A stretch of DNA of 64,000 nt from Corbicula japonica (taxonomy: Eukaryota > Mollusca > Bivalvia > Venerida > Cyrenidae). Made by a program: the position numbers and the translations under genes. The stretch lies in the NCBI GenBank assembly GCA_038501625.1, contig JAZAYU010000005.1:4030001-4094000 (forward strand), in the 5' to 3' direction. Under the pieces are notes generated by a model, which saw only the letters and a list, made by a program, of their open reading frames with translations, did not search any database and had not been told where the DNA came from. Shown here piece after piece: positions 1 through 15,200 of this stretch (position 1 is its first letter; each line of letters opens with the position of its first letter).

Positions 1-204
1 GGAGATAACCTTGACCTCTGTGAAAAAATAACATTTTCCCACTTTATCAAAAATATAGGTATGTGCAAATACCACAAATTAAATGAAAGATAAAATATAG
101 CATCACTTAACAAAATTTTTGATTTAAAAAACTGGTTAGTTTTTCTTTTATCAGTATATTATCCCATACCTTCTAACAGCCGGTTATAACGTGAAAGACC
201 TTAC

Positions 205-289
205 CTGTATACCAAGTACATGACGGCAGCGCCAATACCAAGAACAATTATCACAACTACCAATGCAACTATTAAACCAGTGTTGTCCT
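205..289 (-). CDS. rGC1 exon 9, transmembrane helix
   Basis: Encodes DNTGLIVALVVVIIVLGIGA then AVMYLVYR: about 22 hydrophobic residues followed by a basic stop-transfer, the single membrane pass of receptor cyclases. Acceptor ttttttcag; donor GTAAGG. The next exons lie outside the window. Confidence 0.88.
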
Positions 290-3200
290 CTGAAAAAAAA
301 CAACAAAACAATGCGCTAATCTTGATCAAAAGCTGGATCTAAATAACACAACTTATTTGATTAATGTTGGTTTTAAGAATCAGTTTTTAATTATTAGTTA
401 TAAATATGTATATTTAATATTTCTTGTTTTAAATGGGTTTTTTTTAAATTTGTTATACACATACATGTATTCTAATTACGAAATCCCCACTAAAAACTGA
501 GTAGAAACTCGAAGATCAGAGTTTGAACTCAAATACTTTTTCAAGACTCTCTCTTTCTCTGATGTTATTTAAAATATGTCCTTGAACACAGGAAGATTTC
601 CTTTCCTTTTTTCTAAAGTATTCTAAGGAAATAACACATATTTCCGCAGAATAAGAATAAATATGTTGAGAACACATATTTCCACAGAATAAGAATAAAT
701 ATGTTGAGAACACACATTTCCTCAGAATAAGAATATATATGTTGAGAACACATATTTCCTCAGAATAAGAATATATATGTTGAGAACACATATTTCCTCA
801 GAATAAAAATAAATATGTTGAAAACACAAATTTCCTCAGAATAAGAATAAATATGTCGAGTCAAAAATTCAGTTTGAGCATAAGATTTTTGTGCCTGGTG
901 TATTAAAATAATTAAATTCTGGCATATCCACTGGTTTCGATTTCGGCCAAAAAATCTGTACTCCAGGCACCTCCGTGAAGGCATGCCCTGCTCCAGAAAA
1001 TTTACCTACCATCTGCCCAGAATAGATAAAATAACCAGGATATTGCTTGTATCTATATACACTGGTAGTTGTTAGAATATTACACTACGTACTGTGAATG
1101 GGCGGGCATAATTCTCCTCTGTAACCACATTCTGGCATGTCCACTGGTTTCGATTTTGGCCAAACAATCTGTACCCCAGGCTCCTCCGTATAGGCATGCC
1201 GTGCTCCAGCAAACCTACCCACCATCTGACCAGAATAAATAAAATAACCATGACATTGATGACATCTCTTAAGTTTGTTTAAGTTGACTGGGTGGTTGTT
1301 ACTTCACATACCACAACCATGGACTTTTTGACCATAAGGCAGTATTTATCAAATTTAAATGTTTAGCTTTTTCTGAAACAGCATTGTCTGTTTTTATTTA
1401 TTATACATAAAAACATCGTATTCCTCAAAAGTAATGCTGTCATAATAAAAAAAATCGGTTGTATTATTTATAACAGGCATGCAAAAACGGCAATTATGTT
1501 TGCCTTTTCAATACTGCAAATGAAACATTCTTTATGCTTCTTATATGCCCGTCATCGTGATCTTATTGATTTGACTCCGAGAACTCTGGTCCCAGTAAGG
1601 TCACCGAGTATCCACCGTGTTTCGATTGGGTTGTATTATAGAGCACACAAGACGTGTGTTTCATACGCTTTATTCCATACAACTGCCAGGATGCTACAAG
1701 TTGGCGGAGCTATGAAATTACAGTGAGCATGCGCAGTAGAATAACCAAACACATAACATTCCGTTTGTTTTAAGAAAAACGAAAATTACTTTACGCTGCT
1801 AAGAAACGTTATAACTTTTTTGCATGCTATAGTGACACTATACTTATATGGTTATTCTACTGCGCATGCTCATTGTTATTTCATAGCCCCGCCAACTTGT
1901 AGCGTCCTTGCAGTTGTATGGAATAAAGCGTATGAAACACACGTCTTGTGTGCTCTATGTTTAATACAACCCGAACGAAACAAGTTGGCTGGGCTATGAA
2001 ATAACAGTGAGCATGCGCAGTAGAATAACCAAATACATAACACACCGTACAATGCAATATGCTACTTGTGTTTAATATATTTGTATGCGTTGAATGGAAC
2101 ACTGTCAAAATGATGGACAGATTGGAGTTGATTCACCAGGACAACTTGTTCTTGTTTGTTCATATGGCATAATGAGAACCAGTTTGGACCAGTGCGAGGT
2201 TGATGCAAACTAGAATCTGGTAAAATCTCTAGTGGTAAAATGTTTGCCACTGATCGTTCCAATGGGCTAAAACCTGAGGTTCTCATTTTTGTAATTTGTA
2301 GTGTCCTTTTCGAAAATAATCCTTTTTTTTACCGGCAAAATATCAGGATCATAAAAATAGTCAATATTGAGGGACACTCTTTTCGAATAATGAATACATT
2401 TGTCGCATTTTCGAAAATTATCATTTTATAACCGGCATATTTTCGGGATCATAAAAATGGTCAATATTGAGGGACACTTTTGTCTTTGATTCGGGACAAA
2501 TACTGAAACTGAATGATAACAATTTTATCAGTATTTGCCCAAATCACAGACACAAGTATACACATGGCGACAAAGTATTGACAACCGTGGGTAGTGTTCA
2601 ACTTTACTCCTAAGAGTGCGCTAAATTTCGTCGAAAATGGTGAACTTATAAAATACTAACAATAATTCAATGATTTCAATCGATGGGTTTTTCTAGCCGT
2701 AATACCGAAAAATGACGTTATGGACCATGAAATATGGCAACACCGTACATCGAGATACTAAATATGCCATATCAATGTAAATAAAATTAAACAAATTTGT
2801 ACAGCAAGAATAACCGACACACAATCGCTTGATATAGGCTTCCTGAATTTTGTGACCAAGGGCAAAACAAAATATAGTCTCTATACAGACCTGAAATTCT
2901 TTGCTCGCTGGAGATTTCATGTCGAACAAATCAAAGTCAGCCTCTCGGTCGCCTATCTCGTTGACATAAACATCACCCGTAATTCCTGAAAAATGTATAA
3001 CGGCATTGTTTTCTCATTTTCCTAGGTGAAAATGTGAACTTTGAAAGCAACCAATCAACAGTTCTATTTCGATCTATCCTAAACGATAATGTTCAGTTTG
3101 GGGTGGGGGGGGGGGGGGGGGGGGAGGAGTAGGTAGTAAGTTTTCCTCGAATTTCTTGAAAACCCTAACATTATTTTGATGAATTGGCACTAAACATTGT

Positions 3201-6200
3201 AGACCAGCATATACTTATTTCAGGTATGGGTTGCTTTGGTATATAGTCCATGAATTTCAGAGTTCTCATGCAACCGGTTTTTCTTTTGTTTTTGTATGTG
3301 CTTGGTAATTAGAACATGAATTAGACTAAATCGAGCTTGCAAAAATTTACTACATCCTTAGCTGAATACTTTTTTTACTAAAATGTAGGTGGCAATAAGT
3401 ATTTCCGCCAAAATTCATTTTTGAAATTTTAGCCAGTTTTCGCCGTTTGCAATGTTTGCGACCCCTTAATTGCTGTAAAATCATTAATAATCGAGGGCTA
3501 CTAACTTTAATGAGTTTCGTATGCAGAAAGATAAGCGAATTTAAAACCACCACGCTAATAGAGTTGAATATAAACGTAGTTTAGAGTATTGAGTTCCACA
3601 AAATTAAGAAACCGCGAAAACGGTATCTACCGGAAAACAATTATTTGTGTCTACAATTCTTAGTGCATCCACATCAATGGTAGTTTGTGACGAAAGCTGC
3701 TGATAAGCCAACTTACTACATATTTCGATTTCAGTTAGATTTTGGCTTGCAGCAAAAACATCAAAAGCGTTGCGCGGCGATTGACATTTTCTTTGAGAAG
3801 TAACGGGAAAGGTTAATTGACAGAACGCTGTTCATAGTTAATCAAGTCTTCAGGTTGCTTTACTTTAGGCCACACCTTTGTTACTGCGTCAATGCTACAT
3901 GTATCATTCAGATCTTTGAAAGCATCGTTTTCCGTTCAACTTCTGCAAGGAGAATGAACCACATTTCTAAAAATGGTTCCTTATTGCTTTTGTTATTACT
4001 ATTTTACTATATATCTTTATTAAACTTTATTTAATAAAAAAATATATAGGCCTCCTAGCAGGCCTGAACAAAAATAAAGGTTTTTATAAAGGCCTTTCAG
4101 GGTAAAATATTAATAAATAAAGAGTAAATAAAGGCAATTTATGTCGAATTTCGTGTGGAAAAAACGTTATATATTCGGTTATTTATGAAAAAAAGTTGAT
4201 TTATATAAGGCAACCCACACTCTAAAAACAGATATCAGGAAAAGGCATAATTGATATTACTTTCATACTGTCTGAATTATACATTATGTCAGATACACAT
4301 CTTAATAACAACACTTAAAAGGGGGAAGAAATACAGTAGCGCAACTATTACTAGCTTAAAATATTCACTGCAAGCAGTCCGAACAAAAATAAAGGTTTTG
4401 AGTGAAAATTACAGGCTATTTGGCCATTTAAAGGTTTTTCCAGATGATTTAATGGTTTTAAAGGGTTGCCATGAAATTAAAGGGTTTTAAAGGTTTTGCT
4501 AGGAGGCCTGTATATATAGCAACATAAAACAAACTGTTAAACATACCGCTAAAGGTTTTACCCCACATTTTCTGTGATACCCATGCTCCATCGTGAAAAT
4601 CCTCTCCGTCTTCTCTTGTTCGATTGAAAGCTTCTCCAAGATATAGCAGGGCATCGTAGAAAGCCGTTAAATAATAATTTACCTAAAATATTCAACAAGA
4701 CCGTTTCAGCCAATCAGATGCTTGAGATTTGAGACTGGTTTACATTCTCAGTTTTGTAACCTTGATACAAGGCTGCGTAAACCTGGTCCCGTGATTATAA
4801 AACGTTTTTCATGCTAGATGGTAAATTTTATCGCTTCATTTTGTTTTATTATCAAAATGCATGTAAAACATTTTAAACTGAAAATACAATATATTTTATC
4901 TTTTTAACAAATGTAGAACAAACGGTTATTTCTTATTTCTTATATGAAGGCTGTTAATGTTCTAGACACAAGTTGGAGCAAATGTTTTCTCTTACAGCTT
5001 TCAAAATACTACACCATTGCATAACATTTTTATCACCTGTTACATTGTAATTTATGCATGCCAAAGTGTAGTAATTAAAATTACTGAAGTCTTGCAGGGT
5101 AATACAGTAAGAAACTGCAGATTTTAGACGCAATAGACGCAAGACTGTCGTAACTCACAATCAATCAAATATATCATTTTGTTTTGAAGTTGAAGAACTT
5201 CAAAAGGCAAAAACTGAGAATCAGGAGGTTAATGCTTTGGCTGATTGAACAACATCCAAAGCTATAATGGCTGAGGGATTGAAACCAACGATGCAAAATT
5301 TGATAATTCAGAAACTGTGAGGAGTATGTGCAAAATTATCACACAAAATACCAGCATTTCAGTAATTTTTTCTGTCTGAAATTGTACAAGTATATTAACA
5401 TATTCTAAAGATTGAAATGATATTGCCTCTACCTGGGAGCGAACCCGCACCTCAAGGCGACAGCGCCTAGCTCTGCAATTCCGACGACGCAACCAATTCA
5501 GCTAACCGGGACAACCCCAAAAACTTTGATCGGATAACCCTGATATACGCATATTATATGTTTTACAATATTTACCTCCTCGTTAGCTGCTTCAAAATCG
5601 AAATTATACGGTGGAAGTTTTGCGGCGGCTTTTAATTGGTTAGAAAATACCATGTATTCCGGGTTGGTGGGCTTTTTCAGGGACAGTACCAAGACAGTCT
5701 CGTAGGCCTGTGTCACCCCCGCATCCTTCTCGTCGTCTACAGTAGCAAACAGCAAGAACCAAATGCCACATGTATGTAATGATAAACAAAAAAACAGCAA
5801 TACAATTGAAACAGGTTTTCGACTGGTGATAAATCAAGGTGGCTATACTACGTCACTTTTAGAATGTCGTGCACAAACATAAAATCACTCGATTAAGGTA
5901 GGGATTTTTTTTGCTTTTTGTTCTCGGTTATTTCTGGACCGATTTTGATCAGATAAAGAGCACCGTACTCGTGTTAAAAAGCTTATTCGTCGATATTTAA
6001 CCTCCACTATCAATCGGATGTCATTATCTCAAACAGTTAAAGACAAATTTTGTGTCTTTGAAGTGTAAGCTGGTAGCCTTCTCAACAGTTCACATATCGG
6101 GTAAGTAATTTAAATCACTAGTTTCAGACGTACTGTCGGTCTCGGGGTAATTAGTAATCACAAAGGCTTCTGTAATCTTTGTTATACATTTCATGTAACA

Positions 6201-9200
6201 TTTTATTATTGTACAATGTTTATCCATGAAGGGATAGGAAATAATAATCACATATTTAATAAAACTCTTTAATTTCAAAACGTTTCGGCCATCGGCCTTC
6301 TTCAGTTGAAATTTCCACAACAAGCTTACATTTTCTTATTATCACAACATACATACAGGAAGTTAAGAATAATGTTTGTATGACGTCAATGACGTCATAA
6401 TTGACGTCTGACGTTGCATCAGTCCCACACATGCTTCTTGGTGCCAAATTTTTGTGAAGTATTTTTCTAATCAATTGATGATGATATATTTTTAGCAAAA
6501 TTTATATTTAAAGGAATATATATATATATAAATAAATTACATAAATAAATAAATTATATTACTATTAAAATTAATAATTATAACATTACATGATTATCAC
6601 TTTAGTTGTTGAAGCAGTGAAAGCCACAGTCATCTGGATGCATAGTAGTCTAAATGATGATCAAATGATGATAATGATGATGCTGCTGATGATGATGATA
6701 GTTATAAGGATGATGCTGTTATTGATGATGATGATGATGATGAGGATGATAATAATGTTGATGAGGGTGGTGTTGGTGACAATGATTTAGTGATCATGAT
6801 AATGGTGATGATGATGATTATGATGATGATAATGAAAAATGAACTTTAAGAAAAGCAGTATGTACTATGATCCTCATTTCCAAGCAACTTGTGGCATGGT
6901 GATGATGATGATGATGATGATGATGATGACAGTGATGATGATGATGATGATGATGACAGTGATGATGATGGTGGCAGTTGTGACATCGATAATTATGATA
7001 ATAATGCTAATGATGATGGTGATGTTGATGATGATGATGAAAGGAAATATTTATTACACGTCTATGTGTATCCAATTTTTATAGCAAGATAACTATTAAG
7101 TTTGGATGAACATACGATGTTATTGAATATTTTTGTGAAACAATTTGAACGTTAATAAGCTTTATTCCACAAAACGCCCATGTCAGTTTTTGTGTTAATT
7201 CCATCTGGACTTTCTGTTTCCAACTGTTTGATCCACGACACCTCTCGAAGTTATCGATAGTACCTTGATTCATCCCGTATTCTTTCTAAAATAACTACCC
7301 CAACATTGTCTCCCGAGTGACCCTTCTGAATAAAATGGTTCGGGACCGCTTTGTCCTTTTTAAGTCTTATATCCGCCTCATGTTCCTTATATCTTTCCGC
7401 CACTGATCTTCCTGTCTCTCCTACATATACAATCTTCTTACAGGCACTGCAGGTGAGTCCGTAAATGACGTTTGTCAATTGGCACTTTTGATTTTCGGAT
7501 TGTGTAGGATATGTCCCTGCTCCCTTCTCTAAACCTTGGCAGCCCTTGCATACCTTTTTACAGCACAGTTGCTGAATTTCCCCTCTCTCTCTATTTATTT
7601 TGTTTAGTTTCCCATGTACAAGGATATCTCCTATGTTGGTATCTCTGCGGTAGGATACTAGTGGTGGAGAACTGAACACCTGTTGCATTTTCTCGGACTT
7701 GTAAAGTGTTTTCATGTGCTCATTGACTATTTTAGTGATATTTGGGAGTTGTTGTTTGAACGTCACAACCAGCAGTACCCTTGTATCTTGTTTATTTTGC
7801 TTCTGTCTATATTTTAGCAAATCCCTTCTATCTAACCTGTCTACTTTTGTCAGCTGGCCTTCAATAAACTTGCCACTATATCCTCTTTTGCGTAGCTGCA
7901 TTTTAAGCTCCTGTCTGTGTCGTTTATAATCACTTTCTTTAGAACATATTCTTCTTATTCTTATGCCAAGACCATATGGTAGTGATTTTTTCATGTTGTT
8001 TGGATGGCTTGATTTAAATTGTAAATATTGGTGCTTGTCAGTTGTCTTGGAGTACAAATCCGTGTATAGCGATCCATCTCGGTCTTTTATCACAATAGTG
8101 TCGAGAAATTCTATTTTGTTGTAGTCCCACCTCAGTTCTACTTTGATCTTGTCATGAATTGAATTTGCATATTGTTGGAATTTTATAAGCTCCTCTTGCC
8201 CATGTTCCCATATCCCAAAGCCATCGTCTATGAATCTTTTGTAAAAACTCGGTTGTTTTTCATGTTTTTCCAACTCCTCATCCCAGTGGCGCATAAAAGT
8301 GCATGCGAAGTTCTTACCAAGTTTAGACCCAATAGCTACCCCATTTGTTTGGCGATATTCCTTGCCATTGAATTCAAATAGATTGTTTTCTAAAACTGTT
8401 TCCATCATTTTGATTATACTTTCGGTATTGTGTTTTTTGTATTTCCGACTTTCCAAGGCTTTTCGACACTCTTTTAAACCGTCATCTTTAGGGATAGATG
8501 GGTACAGCTTAACAACATCAAAGCAAAGTAGTATGGTGTTTTTGCCTAGTTTCTTTTGGTAGTTTTCAATTTTATTCAGAAAGTCTGTTGTATCCTGTAT
8601 ATAACTAGGTGTGTTTGTAACATATTCTTCTAGCTCTTTTTCTGCTATACCAGCCATATTTTCTGTAGGTGTTCGTTTACAATTAATAATAGTTCTCATA
8701 GGGTGTCCATTTTTGTGAATCTTGGGGTTTTCTTTTAGTTTACCATTTTTTTGGATATTTTGGTATTAAGTAATTTTTTAGTTCTTTATTAATCAAGCCA
8801 CTCTTGTACATTTCATTTGCCACCTTTCTTACTTTCTTTTCTGCTGTTTTAAAAGCATCCCCATTAGTCTGTTGGTATGTGTCATCTTGGCTTAGTTCTT
8901 GATCTAGGCTCTCCATATACTGATCAGTGTCCATAATCACTATGCCAGAACCTTTATCTGCTGGTCTAATAACTATGCTTTTGTCCTTTAAGAGGGAATC
9001 AATAGCTTTTTTTCTTGTTTTGTTAAATTAGGTGTTATTTTTGTCTTGATACTGTTTAGAATGTCGGTTTTAACAGTACTAATGTATTCATCCAACCACT
9101 TATCTCTTCCTTGTTCTGGGGTAAACATACTTTCCTTCTTTTGCCATTCTTCCTCTTCTCCTATTCTCTTGTCCTCTTTGTCATAAAAATACTCTCTTAA

Positions 9201-12200
9201 CCGCATGCGCCTCTCCCATTCGATGCGATCACTATGAAGTTTTGTTACATCTATATTCTTACTTGACGGCACAAACGATAACCCCTTTTCAAGTACTGAT
9301 ATTTCTGCTTGGGACAATCTCTTGTTTGAAATGTTAACCACAGTTCTTTCCATTGACTGCTTCTTGTGGACATTTTCTGTTCTTTCACCATCATGTAAAG
9401 CATTGTTTTCCCCATATTTTGTTTTTATTTTCTGTTTACTCAGAGTAGATTCATCTATACCTTTTTTGACACAGGTTGTTTTATTCCTGTCACAAATATC
9501 ATGCACGCTTGAAACATCAAACCAGTCTACATATGAATTTTCTGTACCATTTTCAAACGATTTTTTTGAATAATTTAAAAACCTTTCACTGTGCTTGTTT
9601 GTTGTATTTTCTTGAACAAGGTCAAAATGATTGTTCATCAGTCTTAAATTCATAGTCTGAGCTTTGTCTGTGTTTTTTGCATTTTGCGGTTTAAAGATTA
9701 TGCCTTCATTTGAACTATTTTGGGCGTTTTCAACTACAATTGTTATATTATATAATCCAACAATATTGTTATATTATTAATTTCAACAACTAAAGTGATA
9801 ATCATGTAATGTTATAATTATTAATTTTAATAGTAATATAATTTATTTATTTATGTAATTTATTTATATATATATATATTCCTTTAAATATAAATTTTGC
9901 TAAAAATATATCATCATCAATTGATTAGAAAAATACTTCACAAAAATTTGGCACCAAGAAGCCTGTGTGGGACTGATGCAACGTCAGACGTCAATTATGA
10001 CGTCATTGACGTCATACAAACATTATTCTTAACTTCCTGTATGTATGTTGTGATAATAAGAAAATGTAAGCTTGTTGTGGAAATTTCAACTGAAGAAGGC
10101 CGATGGCCGAATCGTTTTGAAATTAAAGAGTTTAATTTAATATGTGATTATTGTACAATGTTTTACGCATGACGTCGGCCATCTTGAATTTGGACTTTCA
10201 CTTATGGCACAATGCTGTCAGGGAAAGGAAGGCATTCCCCGATAGAAAAAAACACCGTAAATTGTTATTTAGGAACGCAACTAGTTTAGCGGACCCTAAC
10301 ACTAAAGAGCATTGCTTGTGAGAGAATTCATTATTGTGTGTCAAACAAATATAAATTATATCGAGTTTAAATGGGGGCTACCGCCCCCACAACCCCGCTT
10401 TACTCGCTCAAACGGGCTTTTGTTTTGAATATCCAGGGTCCGCTAAACTAGATTCTACCCGTTATTTAAATAAAAATAAAAAACAACACCTTATCGTTTT
10501 TTAATCATCTTTTAATGATATTGCTCCTAATGGGAATCGAACCCGTACGACGCCAGCGCCAGCGCCAGCGCCTAGCCATGCAATTTCAATTACGCTACCT
10601 GTTGAGCTTACCTGGACTGCAACCTATTATCGATTATTTACAGTATTGACTATATGTACGTGGAGAATTTTAACGGCCGTCACACTACACAAATAGCACT
10701 ACTGAGATTTTCAAATAAGGTTATGTTTATAACAACGTGTTTCAGTGTATTATTACGTACTTACTTCTTGTAAACTTCATATAATGACCAAGCCAGTCAC
10801 TCGGAAATAGCTCCAGTGTGATGAAAACGTATTCGCCATTTGCCAGTCCGTTCTGGTGTGCGACCCACATAAACTCACGGAAGGTAGAGGCATAGCAGAA
10901 GAATATAAACACTACAAAAATCAATATTAAATTTTATAACGAAGTAAAACATTATAATACAATACTTTAATATTTAGTAGTCAACCATTTAAACGCTAAA
11001 ATTTGGTCTGGCAAAAGAATTGTAGTCAAATAAAAAAATCGAATTCTGTTCAGTAAATGTTACACTTCAAAATGTAACTAAAGGGCCCATACATAGTTTT
11101 TGTGTCAGAGGTCTGTTAAAAACCCGTTTTGTAATAAATACGAGAATTGTAATAATAATCACAATTTTCATTTTTATTACAAAACGGGTTGTAAGGTATC
11201 AACCACTTTTGTAATAACGAGGATTGTAATAAAATGTGAAACTATGTTTTTATTATTGCCATAAAGAGTCTCTATTTTTTAATAACTGTTTTTAGACAGA
11301 AATTAGTACATTCTGAATTGTCCTTGATCATTTAAAACCGTCTGGTGTTGATTTTAGATTCAGCTTATATATGAACGAACATTTTATTACATTTTGTAAT
11401 TTTATTACCAAACGGGTTGAAAGGCATAAACCACTTTTGTAATAATGAGAATTGTAACAAGAAATATCTTTAAAAAAGATAAACGGCGTTGATGGAAAAT
11501 ATTTATATATACACGTATATAAGAAAGAAAGAAATACAGAGAGGCGAAGCAGACACAGTTTAATTATTTTATTTTACTTGTTATAGCTGTTGACGAACCC
11601 TCCCTGCCTTCTTAGTATGACCTAGAGATTAAGCGACCGAATCATGACAACTCATAAATTCATTGAAAGTGTCTTTCAAAAAAAATGTTCAAGCTGTTGC
11701 AACAATTTCATACAGTGATAACAAGTCGGTTAAAGAAGCAATGTCTTACATTAAGTCTTGATCTACATTTATTCAGTTTCAATAAAATACATCTTGTAGA
11801 GTTAGAACTCAAGATGAATAAATGTCCTTGAAATTTAATAAAAATAAATACAAACAGCCTGTTACAAGAGCGAAATCTACCAACTTTTACGTCAATTAAC
11901 TTTAAAAAAAGTGTCCCTCCCGAGTATTGAAACCGGGGCCTTCGCTTGGGAGACGAGAGTGACATCCACTACACTACAATGAACCTGTATTTTTGTACTT
12001 GAAACTAACAATCAGTATCAAAGGAACTAGAAAGAAACCAGTAAGAACTAGAAATATCTACACTTCTCTTTCGTTTTACACTGTGTAAACTTGTATGCAA
12101 GTGTTTAGCTGACACCCAAAAATATTCCATATAAAATTGTATTTAAGCCATCAATATTGACTTAACTGGTTATTTAAATCGTAAATATGTTTTTTTCTCC

Positions 12201-15200
12201 AATACAACACCCACTAATAACCAATCGAAATAATCTATTTGAATTTTCCGCTGCATAATAATAAAAATCCCACTAGATACCTCTCCACCCTGCTAGATGC
12301 CTCTCTGGTGTGAATAGCTACCAATCGAAATAGTTTACCAATATCAAAGACGTTTTTAATACTGGCGCGCATGCGCCAGTATTTTACTAACGATGCTGTG
12401 AACTCTGCGACGCGCAGTCCTGAACTTCGGGTGTATCATTGCGACCACGAGAGCGTATCAAGTAAGTGGTCACCGCGAGAGCAGGCCGAAATGTTCTGCA
12501 CAAGTGTGAAGCACAATGCAGCACACCATTCCACGAATTCTGAGCGATTGATAGTAAGTTTCCGTGTAATTTTGGAGCATCCATGCCAAAAATTCCATCG
12601 GACAATGTAGAGTGAAATCATGACCAGCTACGGCAGTGAACAAGCAACTGGATATGAATGAGTAGTTTAGTTACGCCTGAAAGATTTCGTAGTTGTGTGG
12701 CATAAAAAGTAGTGCATTTTAAGAAAATACAAATATTTCGAGAAGGAATGCGAACTTTGAAAGATAATTGTACAAATAAAAAAAAGAAAACAATTTAATG
12801 TTGTGATTCGCAAGGAAAGGATATTAAAAGAACGATTAAAAACAAATCAGTCACGTGACAAGCGGGAGATAGCGTGGGTTGCCATTTTGGTTAGGTTGGA
12901 GCAGTTGTGGATCGAGATTTTGCTCGGCTAACAAGGACCGGGCCGGGTCCCAGTGTTCTCCCCAGACAACCGTTAACAAGCTTTGATCTATTTCCAACAA
13001 GTGTTAAATTCGCCGACATCCGTTTATTCAAAATCGACATGTCATAATTTTCTGTTTCTTGCATTGTAAACACAGGTCGCTTTTCAATACACACCTCATT
13101 CAAGGTTAAGCAATGGGCGATTTGACCAATCACAATCGATTTCTTTACTATCAGCTGGATAACTCCGCCTCTCCACGTGGTGAATTCGCAAGTCTGTCGG
13201 TGTCGTTTGATCGTATTTTGGCTCTGTTGACTCTTGATATTCTCAATTAATAGCGGAACCCGGTGTGTTTAACATATTGTTCAATGATTTAAATGAGATG
13301 CGATCATGAGTAATTATTTGGTTATTCTTAGTTCTGTGATTAGAAGACAAACACTTCGAAAATTGTACTGTATACATGTATGAACATAATTGTGCGATAA
13401 TGGAATTGTTTTAAACAAATCTATTGGCAAGTTGCATTTAGAACTTAAATTTCAAAAGAAATACATTCTGTGGCATTTTACTGCGCTATCATCGTAACGA
13501 TCAGTTCATTTTCGTCGGACACATTTTCAAGTATGCATGCGCGAAAGAACGACGACTCGTCAATTCTATCTTATTTCAAGAGAAACCGGCCTTGTGAGGC
13601 TGATGCCAACTCCATCGGGCATTCTGAACTTCAAAATTCTAGAAATGAGATCGAGATCATTTCCGGATAGCCCTTCAAGAGCGACTCTTACGACGCCAAG
13701 TACCCCTTCACGTCGTGAAATTACTCCGACGCCGGACGCGGTACCCCAACATGCCGAGACACTGAATCAACGCCGGCTACCTCGAACAGCCAGTTCGATC
13801 CAGTCAGGTGTCGATCCTAAGTGGAAGAAAGTCTACTTCTGGTTGCAAGAAGTTGGCAATGTTTTTTATATATATTTACTTAGCCTTGTGACTTGCATTA
13901 AATAAATAAAATAACTCAATTTCATGCTACTATATATAACAAGAGGGCCATGATAGCCCTATATCGCTCACCTGAGTACAAAAGTACTCTCTGCTTGTGG
14001 TTTCAGACAAGAAGATTTTTAAAGTTTTGCCTATACAAGTCTTTGTAAAATGAAGTGACCCCTGGGGCGGGGCAAATTTTGACCCCAGGAAAATAATTTG
14101 AACAATCTTTGTAGAGTTCCAATAGAGGATGATAAATGCCAAATATCTAAGCTCTAGGCCTTGTGGTTTCAGACAAGAAGATTTTTAAAGTTTTTCCTAT
14201 ACAAGTCTATATAAAATGAAGTGACCCCTGGGGCGGGGCCAATTTTGACCCCAGGGAAATCATTTGAACAATCTTTGTAGAGTTCCACTAGAGAGTGCTA
14301 AATGCCAATAATCTAAGCTCTAGGCCTTGTGGTTTCAGACAAGAAGATTTTTAAAGTTTTTCCTATATAAGTCTATGTAAAATGAAGTGACCCCTGGGGT
14401 GGGGCTAATTTTGACCCCAGGGAAATAATTTGAACAATCTTTGTAGAGTTCCACTAGAGGATGCTAAATGCCAAATATCTAAGCCGTAGGCCTTGTGGTT
14501 TCAGACAAGAAGATTTTTAAAGTTTTTCCTATACAAGTCTTTATAAAATGAAGTGACCCCTGGGGTGGGGCCAATTTAGACCCCTGGGAAATAATTTGAA
14601 CAATCTTTGTAGAGTTCCACTAGAGGATGCTAAATGCCAAATATCTAAGCTCTAAGCCTTGTGGTTTCAGACAAGAAGATTTTTAAAGTTTTACCTATAT
14701 AAGTCTATGTAAAATGAAGTGACCCCTGGGGCGGGGCCAATTTTGACCCCAGGGAAATTATTTGAACAATCATTGTAGAGTTCCACTAGAGGGTGCTAAA
14801 TGCCAAATATCTAAACTCTAGGCCTTGTGGTTTCAGACAAGAAGATTTTTAAAGTTTTTCCTATACAAGTCTTTATAAAATGAAGTGACCCCTGGGGCGG
14901 GGCCAATTTTGACCCCAGGGAAATTATTTGAACAATCATTGTAGAGTTCCACTAAAGGGTGCTAAATGCCAAATATCTAAACTCTAGGCCTTGTGGTTTC
15001 AGACAAGAAGATTTTTAAAGTTTTTCCTATACAAGTCTTTATAAAATGAAGTGACCCCTGGGGCGGGGCAAATTTAGACCCCTGGGGAATAATTTGAACA
15101 ATCTTTGTAGAGTTCCACTAGAGAATGCTAAATGCCAAATATCTAAGCTCTAGGCCTTGTGGTTTCAGACAAGAAGATTTTTAAAGTTTTTCCTATATAA

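Noticed and set aside
516..984. Two minus-strand frames with repeated SEEICVLNIYI-like text
   Set aside because: They run through the 38-bp minisatellite and the duplicated exon in the wrong frame.
6839..7092. Met-rich and Asp-rich open frames
   Set aside because: They are frames of the (ATG/GAT)n microsatellite.
12371..12621. Overlapping open frames on both strands
   Set aside because: No recognisable domain or splice context; likely chance in a less AT-rich stretch.
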